A stretch of 64,000 nucleotides of DNA. Origin: Candidatus Planktophila sp. GTDB lineage: Bacteria > Actinomycetota > Actinomycetes > Nanopelagicales > Nanopelagicaceae. The position numbers and the translations under genes are program-made. Each line of letters begins with the position of its first letter. Position 1 is the stretch's first letter. The notes under the pieces are model-generated. The model saw only the letters and a program-made list of their open reading frames with translations, searched no databases and was not told where the DNA came from. Shown here piece after piece: positions 57,518 through 64,000 of this stretch. Location: the NCBI GenBank assembly GCA_030681675.1, contig JAUXRP010000040.1:186001-250000 (forward strand), written 5' to 3'.

Positions 57518-57534
57518 ATGCGAATCATTTGCAA
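57518..57534. promoter_or_regulatory. Fur-family (Nur-like) operator upstream of the nickel transporter
   Basis: On the minus strand TTGCAA-ATGAT-TCGCAT matches the published Streptomyces Nur box (tTGCaa-N5-ttGCAA) at 10 of 12 positions. It also fits a Fur-type 7-1-7 repeat, TGCAAAT-G-ATTCGCA. It lies about 55 nt before the transporter start, where a nickel-responsive repressor would act. Confidence 0.6.
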
Positions 57535-57637
57535 GTAGAAAGCGTAAGGCCGCTTCTACCCCTTGTCTATTCGAACGAAGAATTAAGTATTTGCGTATAG
57601 AGTCGCGTAAAGAACCTGCACGGGAGAGGCGGTCTGC

Positions 57638-58576
57638 GTGAGCGAAGACGATGATATGGAAGATATAGTCACAGAAGAGATGCTCTGGGATCGGATTCCT
57701 GAAGTCGATGGCGAAGAGCGGGCTAGCACATATTACGAACTCAGCGCCAGAATCTATGCACGGGGACAGTATGACGAAGCCTTAGCTCTTGCTGAAACTG
57801 CACGGGATATCTATTCAACTTTAGGAGCTAGTGCATCAAGTGAAGGGTTAGCTCAAGCATATTCAGCTATTGGATATAACCTCAATCAATTAAAGCGTAT
57901 GGATGAGGCTGCATCTGCAATGAGCAAGGCCGTTGAAATTTTGAGAGAGAATAAGTCGCCCATTGCATTGGAGCTTGCATGCACGTTAGGCGAATGGTGG
58001 TACACGTCTAAACAATATGAAAAAGTTGTATTGACTATGGGTGAGTGTGCTCAAGAACATTTAGTAGATGGAAATGAAATAGGTGCAGCTAACGATCTTC
58101 ACTTAATTGGCTGTGCCGAGCGCGAGTTGAAGAACTATGAAAAAGCCATTGCTGCTTTCAAAGAGGCGAGAATTTTATTTAAACACAACAAAGAAGTTAT
58201 TCACGTCGCTCGCTGTGATCAAAAAATGGCTTCTTGTCTTATTGAATTGAACGACGGTGAACTCGCACTTATAACAGCCCGAAAAGCACTTGATGTTTTT
58301 GAAACGGCTCATGATCATCGACGTGAAACCTTTGCACTTTTTGAGTATGGCAAAGCGCAAATTCTCTTAGAGAAGTTCGATGATGGTCTCGCAACACTCG
58401 AGCAAGTGCTCGCAGTTGTTAGCGATGACGAACCTAAGGATTTTGAATTCATCATTGATGTGGAATCCAGGATTGCAAAAATAGTACGTATGCAAGGACG
58501 CATTGACGAAGCCAACGAAATCGAACGGCGATTGAAGTCAGTACAAGAGATGCTAGAGGATGAGCCAGAGGTTTGA
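57638..58576 (+). CDS. Tetratricopeptide repeat protein
   Basis: 312 residues, soluble, acidic. Several helical pairs fit TPR: YYELSARIYARGQYDEALALAETA, AYSAIGYNLNQLKRMDEAASAMSKA, DLHLIGCAERELKNYEKAIAAFKEA and FEYGKAQILLEKFDDGLATLEQV. TPRs bind protein partners. No enzymatic domain. GTG start with GGGAGAGG upstream. Coupled to the phosphatase gene by a 4-nt overlap, so the phosphatase may be a functional partner. Confidence 0.85.
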   Translation: MSEDDDMEDIVTEEMLWDRIPEVDGEERASTYYELSARIYARGQYDEALALAETARDIYSTLGASASSEGLAQAYSAIGYNLNQLKRMDEAASAMSKAVEILRENKSPIALELACTLGEWWYTSKQYEKVVLTMGECAQEHLVDGNEIGAANDLHLIGCAERELKNYEKAIAAFKEARILFKHNKEVIHVARCDQKMASCLIELNDGELALITARKALDVFETAHDHRRETFALFEYGKAQILLEKFDDGLATLEQVLAVVSDDEPKDFEFIIDVESRIAKIVRMQGRIDEANEIERRLKSVQEMLEDEPEV

Positions 58577-59094
58577 TTTCGCACTTAAAAAGCCTGCCAG
58601 AGGTACGAATCACAATGGTCTGCATGGGAAATATCTGTCGTTCTCCAATGGCCGCAGCAGTTCTTGCTAACCGAACTTCCGAATGGAAAAGCCCTAAAAT
58701 CATTGTCGAAAGCTCTGGCACTGGGGCTTGGCATATCGGTCAAGGCCCACACCCAACTTCAAAGAAAGTTTGGGAGAGCGCGGGCTATAGTTATAGACAT
58801 ACTGCGCGCCAATTTCAATCTAGTGATTTCCACGCATTCGACTTGATCCTCGTTATGGATTCAAGCAATTTCAGTAATGTAATTAAGCTCGCAGATAGTA
58901 CTGAATCGGTAAACAAAGTATTTTATCTACGAAGTTTTGATGCTTCTCTCTCAGCAATTGACCCAGCATCAGAGCAGTTTTATAAGCTCGAAGTGCCAGA
59001 TCCCTATAACCAAACGATTGCAGCGTACGAAGAAACTTTGATTATGATTGAGCGCGCCGTAGATGGTTTATTGCAAGAGTTATCGAACCCATAA
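58573..59094 (+). CDS. Low-molecular-weight protein-tyrosine phosphatase
   Basis: 173 residues. The P-loop VCMGNICRSPMA gives the CX5R pair C17 and R23; the general acid Asp is in EVPDPYNQ. This fold dephosphorylates protein tyrosines, and relatives may act as arsenate reductases, but the NICRS loop and DPY favour the phosphatase. TTG start overlapping the TPR gene; its last 53 nt overlap the end of the convergent MFS gene. Confidence 0.9.
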   Translation: MISHLKSLPEVRITMVCMGNICRSPMAAAVLANRTSEWKSPKIIVESSGTGAWHIGQGPHPTSKKVWESAGYSYRHTARQFQSSDFHAFDLILVMDSSNFSNVIKLADSTESVNKVFYLRSFDASLSAIDPASEQFYKLEVPDPYNQTIAAYEETLIMIERAVDGLLQELSNP

Positions 59095-60205
59095 GCGCTC
59101 CGACGGCGGCAATAATCAGAGGCCATTGAATATCTCCACTGCTCCATAAAGCACCACCCCAAATTCCAGCACCAAGCACGGCGAAATTCATTGAGGCTTG
59201 ATACACGCCTTGCGCGCGACCGCGATGGTTGTCTTCACTCAACGAGGCTATCCATGCCTTACCTACACCGTCAGTAAAAGCAGGAAACAAACCATAAACA
59301 ACGAGTGCGATTAAGGCGAGTGAGTGGTTTTGGGTTAATCCCAATGTTGCATATGCTGCGGCGAAAGCAAGCAGTCCAACAGCATAGACAACCCTAGGTG
59401 AAAACTTGTCGGCAATATAACCACCAGGAAAAGCTGCGAGAACGGTCACTCCGCTAAATAGCATGTATGAAAGAACTACGCCTTGTGTCGAAAAACCAAT
59501 GTCATGCAGACGCAATAATAGAAGCAGGTCCGGAATGTTAGTCAATTGAATCAATACTAAAATTGCAATTGAACGTTTTAAGGTTTTGGGTAAGCGTGGG
59601 TGTTGCTTTTTCTCTGCTTTAACTCGTGGAACTTTTACAAAACTCTCCTTAAGCAAAAGAGTCAAAAACCCCGAAATAAGCGCTGGAATCAACGCCCATT
59701 TTGCTACAGCCCGGACATCGCCATCGAGCATAGCGAGCCCTATAAGCGCAATGGCCGGGCCAATCACCGCGCCGATATTGTCGCCAGTGCGATGGAAACC
59801 AAAGGCGCGTCCTAAGTGGGCTTTGCCTACTGAATCTGAAATCAAAGCATCCCGTGGTGCACTTCGGAGACCTTTGCCAATTCGATCCGTAACTCGACCT
59901 AAGAAAACCAATGGCCAGTTCGTTGCAACCACAACCAGAGCTTTACCTATTCCAGCCAATGTATATCCCGAGATGACGAAAGGCTTTCTACCTAAACGAT
60001 CACTAGATGTGCCACTAATTAACTTAGTAAAACCCGCCGCAGCTTCAGCGCAACCCTCGATAAGTCCAAGTGCTAAGGGCGCAGCTCCAATAACACCTGT
60101 CAATAAAATCGGTAAGAGTGGGTACAACAACTCACTTGCTGCATCTTGGGCTAGCGAAACGAGCGTTAAGAGGATTAGATTTCGGGTGAGCCAGATTCTT
60201 TTCAT
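59042..60205 (-). CDS. MFS transporter
   Basis: 387 residues with about twelve hydrophobic helices. The loop 2-3 motif is SDRLGRKPFVISGYTLAG, and a similar RVTDRIGKGLRSAPRDALISD follows, which is typical of drug or metabolite efflux MFS proteins. Substrate unknown. Its start overlaps the methyltransferase stop by 4 nt. Confidence 0.85.
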   Translation of the reverse strand: MKRIWLTRNLILLTLVSLAQDAASELLYPLLPILLTGVIGAAPLALGLIEGCAEAAAGFTKLISGTSSDRLGRKPFVISGYTLAGIGKALVVVATNWPLVFLGRVTDRIGKGLRSAPRDALISDSVGKAHLGRAFGFHRTGDNIGAVIGPAIALIGLAMLDGDVRAVAKWALIPALISGFLTLLLKESFVKVPRVKAEKKQHPRLPKTLKRSIAILVLIQLTNIPDLLLLLRLHDIGFSTQGVVLSYMLFSGVTVLAAFPGGYIADKFSPRVVYAVGLLAFAAAYATLGLTQNHSLALIALVVYGLFPAFTDGVGKAWIASLSEDNHRGRAQGVYQASMNFAVLGAGIWGGALWSSGDIQWPLIIAAVGALMGSITLAINHLRRAQS

Positions 60206-60849
60206 TTAGGTAGGTGCTGCATTGCCCAGTGATACATAGCGATGGCACCGGCGGCAGAAGCATTCATTGAACGCGTAGATCCATATTGGTTAATTTCATA
60301 CACAATTTCACAGATCCCAATCCCTTCTTCAGACATTCCCGCCCCTTCTTGCCCAAACAAAAGTACGCACCGTTCTGGCAGTTGTGCCCTCTCTAAACGT
60401 TCTGAACCAGGAACATTGTCGATTCCAATAATTGGCAAGTCATTTTCTGCACACCAGATTGCAAACTCTCTCACTGTTGGATGGTGATGGACGCTCAAGT
60501 ATCTATCTGTCACCATGGCTCCACGCTTGTTCCAATCGCGTTTTCCTACGATATGTACGCCAGAGACGTTAAATGCATTCGCAGTCCGAACAATTGAGCC
60601 GATATTCAAATCATGTTGCCAGTTTTCAATGGCAATATGTAATTTATGCCGTTTTGTATTTAAATCGGCAACAATTGCATTAACACTCCAGTATCGGTAA
60701 TGATCCAAAACATTGCGGCGGTCACCATTCAGTAATAACTCAGCATCGTATTGGGGGCCTTGCGGCCAGGGCTTTTCATGAGGTCCGACACCAACAACTG
60801 GAAAAAACTCACCCGGACCAATAGTGCCGGGCGTTGTTGGTGTAGACAT
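60202..60849 (-). CDS. SpoU/TrmH-family RNA methyltransferase
   Basis: Ribose 2'-O-methyltransferase of the SPOUT superfamily. Motif 1: HDLNIGSIVRTANAFNVSGV; motif 2: LLFGQEGAGMSEEG; motif 3: INQYGSTRSMNASAAGAIAMYHW, forming the SAM-binding knot. The target tRNA or rRNA position is not evident. The ATG is 6 nt after a TAGAGT hexamer. Confidence 0.88.
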   Translation of the reverse strand: MSTPTTPGTIGPGEFFPVVGVGPHEKPWPQGPQYDAELLLNGDRRNVLDHYRYWSVNAIVADLNTKRHKLHIAIENWQHDLNIGSIVRTANAFNVSGVHIVGKRDWNKRGAMVTDRYLSVHHHPTVREFAIWCAENDLPIIGIDNVPGSERLERAQLPERCVLLFGQEGAGMSEEGIGICEIVYEINQYGSTRSMNASAAGAIAMYHWAMQHLPK

Positions 60850-60855
60850 GGATGC

Positions 60856-60865
60856 ACTCTAAACT
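60856..60865. promoter_or_regulatory. Overlapping divergent -10 elements, methyltransferase / membrane protein
   Basis: ACTCTAAACT contains minus-strand TAGAGT (60861-60856), 6 nt before the ATG at 60849, and plus-strand TAAACT (60860-60865), 6 nt before the ATG at 60872. The hexamers share the central TA and both start codons are at the same distance. Confidence 0.6.
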
Positions 60866-60871
60866 GATTCC

Positions 60872-61219
60872 ATGGCCACTATCAATACAATCCTCTATAT
60901 CCTGCATGTTCTCAGCGTTGTAGTGATACTTGTATTGCTTTTGCAGCAATGGAATAAGGATCCGCGAAAACTCAACCCGGGGATTTTACATGCAGGACTA
61001 ACCGCTCTTATTGCCGGTTTAGCGATGGTGGGAATGTTTGCAACTGTTAACCCAGATGAAGATCTGAATCAAACAAAAATTGGAGTTAAACTTCTAATTC
61101 TGATTGCAATTCTCGTTATTGGTTTTCGCAAGGTAAAGAAACCCGTACTTGCAAAGAACACATGGTTAGCACTAATTGGATTAACGGTATTAAATATTCT
61201 CATTGCATCTCTATGGTAA
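60872..61219 (+). CDS. Small integral membrane protein of unknown function
   Basis: 115 residues, four hydrophobic helices: ILYILHVLSVVVILVLLLQQW, LTALIAGLAMVGMFATV, LLILIAILVIGF and LALIGLTVLNILIASLW. No family that I can name with confidence. It is leaderless by the promoter spacing and runs into the PBP4 gene with a 7-nt overlap, so it may act with cell-wall enzymes. Confidence 0.72.
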   Translation: MATINTILYILHVLSVVVILVLLLQQWNKDPRKLNPGILHAGLTALIAGLAMVGMFATVNPDEDLNQTKIGVKLLILIAILVIGFRKVKKPVLAKNTWLALIGLTVLNILIASLW

Positions 61220-62406
61220 AGACCTATGCAATGCGACACAAAGTAATTTTTATATTACTTGCTCTGGTTGTCGCACTAAACGTTGTTCCGAGCAATGCAG
61301 CTTTATCACCATCGGCAATACCTGCTGTTTTTGACAAACTCTTAGCAGTTCCTGCTCTATCCAATCCAGCGATGATTCTCATTGACGGAACTACCGGAGA
61401 GATTGTTTATCAGAGGAAAGCTTATTCACAACGCAAACCTGCCTCCGTTATGAAATTACTTTCAGGGGTTGCAACACTGAAGTATTTAGATCCAGAGTCG
61501 ATTTTCTCAACTAATGTTTCAGTTGGAGTGGACAGCAGAACTCTAGTGATTCAAGGAAGCTACGACCCTTGGATCAGTACCAGTTACATCGCTGCTCGTA
61601 AAATGAATCGCGCATCTCTGCCTAGCCTTGCAAATAGATCCATGGCTATGCTCAAGAAGGCCAATGGAGGTTCTCTTGAGGAAATTACGGTCATATATTC
61701 GAAATTGTTTTCACAGGATGTTTCAAATTTTAAGAGTTTTTGGGCCCAGCGAGGTTTCAAACCAGAGATGAGGGCCGTGAGTAGTGCCGAAAGTTTAGCT
61801 GAAGCGAGCGAAATTACCGCAAGTGAAGAATCACCAAAGCTTTATGAGATTTTGGAATTCACACTTCTATGGAGTGATAATCTCTTGGCCGAACGTTTAG
61901 CTAGGCTCGCCTCTCGCGCTGCCGGGTATACCTTTAACATTGAAGGAGTAGCCCAAACTTTTGCTCAAGTGCTGACAGATTTAGAAATAGATCCCACTAA
62001 ATTGAGGGTTTTGGATGGCAGTGGTTTATCTAAGCAGAATCGAGTAACAGCGTTAATGGTAGGTCAGTTACTTTTTAAACTCCGCCAGGACGAGAAGTTT
62101 AAATATATTTACGATTCTCTTCCAGTCGGTGGTATTTCCGGCACCTTGGAATCTAGATTTTTAACAACAGCACCAGTTGCGGTTGGTTTAGTTCGCGCTA
62201 AGACTGGAACTCTCAATGGAACGGTAACTTTGGCGGGTTTTGTAGAATCAGTTGACCGTGAATATGTTTTTGTAACTTTAGCTGATGACATCCAACGAGG
62301 CGTTCGAGCAAGCGACAAGGCTCGTGCTGCCATAGATCGAATCCTCGGACGAATTGCGGCTCCAAATATTCCAACTGAAATCTCTGAGGTTGAACCTACG
62401 CCTTAA
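61213..62406 (+). CDS. dacB: D-alanyl-D-alanine carboxypeptidase/endopeptidase, PBP4 class
   Basis: Exported penicillin-binding protein that trims peptidoglycan. Signal peptide VIFILLALVVALNVVPSNA. Active-site motifs: S78-V-M-K81, then SDN in LLWSDNLLAERLARL, and KTG in VRAKTGTLNGTVTL. At about 397 residues it is shorter than E. coli PBP4, consistent with actinobacterial forms. The start at 61213 overlaps the previous stop; an ATG at 61231 would also give a signal peptide. Confidence 0.92.
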   Translation: MVKTYAMRHKVIFILLALVVALNVVPSNAALSPSAIPAVFDKLLAVPALSNPAMILIDGTTGEIVYQRKAYSQRKPASVMKLLSGVATLKYLDPESIFSTNVSVGVDSRTLVIQGSYDPWISTSYIAARKMNRASLPSLANRSMAMLKKANGGSLEEITVIYSKLFSQDVSNFKSFWAQRGFKPEMRAVSSAESLAEASEITASEESPKLYEILEFTLLWSDNLLAERLARLASRAAGYTFNIEGVAQTFAQVLTDLEIDPTKLRVLDGSGLSKQNRVTALMVGQLLFKLRQDEKFKYIYDSLPVGGISGTLESRFLTTAPVAVGLVRAKTGTLNGTVTLAGFVESVDREYVFVTLADDIQRGVRASDKARAAIDRILGRIAAPNIPTEISEVEPTP

Positions 62407-63486
62407 CTACTTATTATCAAAGACTTTAATTGAACCACCATAACAGGCAACCCATGTTCGTTGAGTCGGTACATCAAAGGTGACACCTATGGGTTCATTA
62501 CACACCTTAATAGTTTGAATTAACTTCATATTGCTCGTACGAACTTTGGAAACTGTGTCACTCACAAAATTAACTACAAACAGTGCAGAACCATCACTTG
62601 ATATAGCCAATGACCGTGCCGCTTTTCCAGTAGTTACAGACTTGCCTGGCTTATTGGTGAGTAAGTTCCAAGAAGCAACTTTGCCCGATAAGTTCATAGT
62701 TACGTACATTGTGGAGTTATCAGGTGAAAGGACAATCGCACGCGGATTTCTACCAATAGGAATATAAGAGCGTGAGAAATCTTCGAGGTCTATAACATGT
62801 ATTCGGTTACCTCCCATTTCTGCAATGTAAGCATGTTTACTATCACTACTTACGGCAATTCCACGAGGATATCGCCCAATATTTATTGTTTTCATCGTTT
62901 TTTGAGTATCCACAGATATGACTTTTAGATCATATGAACACCAATTCGAAACAAGAACGTATTTATTATCCGGAGTCACTTCAACTACTTTTGGAACTGA
63001 ACCCACTGGATAGACGGCATCAATTTCGTAACCGCTTAAGTTGATTCGATACAGAAAACTAGAATCGTAGCGAGAAGCTGGTGAGCACGTGTCGTGGCCC
63101 TCTCGTTTAAAACCCCTTCCATACATTGCATAGTTAGTGACATATAAATACTTTCCGTCAGGAGAATAAGCACCCTCTACTGGGGCACCTTTAAAGTAAG
63201 TTGAGTATTTTGATGCGCCAAACTTTGAAAGCTGGACTGAATCAGAGACTGTCTTTATGAGTTCAAAAGTATTGGAATCATAAATTGTGACACTATGCCG
63301 ATACATCATATTGTGGGCGCTCACTAGACCAGTTCCCGAAGATCTAACTGATTTTGGTGAGATATCTCCAGTAATTGACTTGACTAGAACCATCTTGTTT
63401 TCACTAGTAAGAACGTCACTCTGTGCCGGTATAGAGATGGCACAGAGTGATGTTATTACTGCAAGAGATAGATAATTACGGCGCAT
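62407..63486 (-). CDS. Secreted YncE-like beta-propeller protein
   Basis: 359 residues. Signal peptide RRNYLSLAVITSLCAISIPAQS. Repeats of about 40 residues of the YVTN/YncE type: VEVTPDNKYVLVSNW, IAVSSDSKHAYIAEMGGNRIHVIDL, IVLSPDNSTMYVTMNLSGKVASWNL and LAISSDGSALFVVNFVSDTVSKVR. These form a seven-bladed propeller; function unknown. TACAGT stands 6 nt before the ATG. Its stop abuts the convergent dacB stop. Confidence 0.8.
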   Translation of the reverse strand: MRRNYLSLAVITSLCAISIPAQSDVLTSENKMVLVKSITGDISPKSVRSSGTGLVSAHNMMYRHSVTIYDSNTFELIKTVSDSVQLSKFGASKYSTYFKGAPVEGAYSPDGKYLYVTNYAMYGRGFKREGHDTCSPASRYDSSFLYRINLSGYEIDAVYPVGSVPKVVEVTPDNKYVLVSNWCSYDLKVISVDTQKTMKTINIGRYPRGIAVSSDSKHAYIAEMGGNRIHVIDLEDFSRSYIPIGRNPRAIVLSPDNSTMYVTMNLSGKVASWNLLTNKPGKSVTTGKAARSLAISSDGSALFVVNFVSDTVSKVRTSNMKLIQTIKVCNEPIGVTFDVPTQRTWVACYGGSIKVFDNK

Positions 63487-63492
63487 ATTCTA

Positions 63493-63498
63493 ACTGTA
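63493..63498 (-). promoter_or_regulatory. Putative leaderless -10 element for the YncE-like gene
   Basis: Minus-strand TACAGT followed by exactly 6 nt and the ATG at 63486, in the short gap after the acidic-tail gene. Confidence 0.45.
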
Positions 63499-63509
63499 AT
63501 GCCTACGAG

Positions 63510-63926
63510 TTAGTCGTCGTCCTCTTCGTCATCATCTTCGTCGTCCTCATAGTCGTCGTCATCGTCGTCCTCATCGTCATCTTCATACTCGAGAACATCA
63601 TCATCATCTTCTTCTTCTCCGAAGATAGGCAATGTCCCAATTGATGGGTTCTTCACTTCATCTGAATTTTGTGTTTCAATCGATTGAATGGCGACGGTTG
63701 CTGTAGTTGGCTCGGTTGCCTGCGAAATCGGAGCGGCAGGAGCAGTTATCTCGATAGCATTGGTCGGACTATCTTCCGCAGAATGCGCGAAGAGGTTGCC
63801 CACACCTAAAATCGAGGCAGTCACAACTAAGGCGATAACCGGCAGACCCTTGGAAACAGTGCGGGGAAATGTGGGAGTGTCCTGCTCGGCAATCTCAATC
63901 CATTCGGGCTTCTGTGGAGGTGTCAT
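63510..63926 (-). CDS. Single-pass membrane protein with extreme Asp/Glu tail
   Basis: 138 residues. A short cytoplasmic N-terminus is followed by one transmembrane helix (LPVIALVVTASILGVGNLF), a Thr/Ala/Pro-rich stretch, and a C-terminal 35 residues made almost entirely of Asp, Glu and a few Tyr. The topology places the tail outside. The tail could bind Ca2+ or other cations or interact with basic partners, which is inference. GGAG 8 nt before the ATG. No family recognised. Confidence 0.6.
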   Translation of the reverse strand: MTPPQKPEWIEIAEQDTPTFPRTVSKGLPVIALVVTASILGVGNLFAHSAEDSPTNAIEITAPAAPISQATEPTTATVAIQSIETQNSDEVKNPSIGTLPIFGEEEDDDDVLEYEDDDEDDDDDDYEDDEDDDEEDDD

Positions 63927-64000
63927 GTGAAGCTCCTTTCATTAGGAGAAAAGTAGCCTTTTACCTTGTGAAGCCTCTGTGAAGTGAGCCCTAGTTTGCT

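Overview
The window reads as a compact chromosome segment of a low-GC actinobacterium, most likely a streamlined freshwater lineage such as the acI group (Candidatus Nanopelagicales). The phylum call rests on genes seen here: a BldC-type regulator, DUF3073, DUF5302, a tRNA-deaminase-associated protein beside tadA, an SCP-like protein between purL and purF, and a Crp regulator divergent from nth. The lineage call is an inference from the modest GC, very short intergenic gaps, many 4-nt gene overlaps and abundant uptake systems. I see no insertion sequence, prophage, CRISPR array, rRNA operon or origin.

Layout. 1-3088: polyamine-type ABC importer on the minus strand (ATPase, binding protein, permease cut by the window edge). 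3.1-4.9 kb: a GT-B glycosyltransferase and a PGPGW membrane protein. 4.9-7 kb: tryptophan catabolism (kynA-kynU). 7-17.2 kb: ABC-F ATPase, membrane proteins, malic enzyme, upp, tadA with its partner, a KimA-like permease fused to an OB-fold domain, and a succinate-semialdehyde dehydrogenase. 17.2-20.8 kb: two secreted NlpC/P60 hydrolases, a DUF305 protein, a His-containing membrane protein and a CopZ-type metal chaperone. 20.8-22.1 kb: secreted Asp-box protein. 22.1-25.8 kb: the most irregular stretch, with a decayed peptidase, three tRNA-Ser genes, two diverged copies of a two-gene secreted/cytosolic module and long direct repeats, ending at the SRP RNA. 25.8-33.6 kb: dnaX-recR, an aspartate-pathway operon (ask-asd-yqeY-DUF4177-RidA), crp, nth and a thioredoxin-like lipoprotein. 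33.6-37 kb: acs, an unlisted 35-residue amphipathic peptide with its own terminator, and fba. 37-47.8 kb: a nearly complete purine cluster (purA, D, B, C, S, Q, L, F, M). 47.8-55.2 kb: GT-C-like membrane protein, DUF3073, a conserved hypothetical, bldC, DUF5302, DUF167, M3 peptidase and a DEAD-box helicase. 55.3-64 kb: EamA transporter, nickel transporter with a Nur-like operator, TPR protein, LMW phosphatase, MFS transporter, TrmH-family methylase, PBP4, a beta-propeller protein and a protein with an extreme Asp/Glu tail.

The metabolic picture is a heterotroph that imports polyamines and other solutes, breaks down tryptophan, oxidises succinate semialdehyde, activates acetate and makes purines itself. 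Many first genes of transcription units carry a TANNNT hexamer 6-8 nt before the start codon and no Shine-Dalgarno, which suggests widespread leaderless transcription. At three divergent gene pairs the two opposing hexamers overlap.

Most unusual points: the tRNA-Ser-linked duplicated secreted/cytosolic gene pair with a perfect DnaA-box sequence upstream of each copy, the isolated amphipathic peptide gene, the permease/OB-fold fusion, and the overlapping divergent leaderless promoters.
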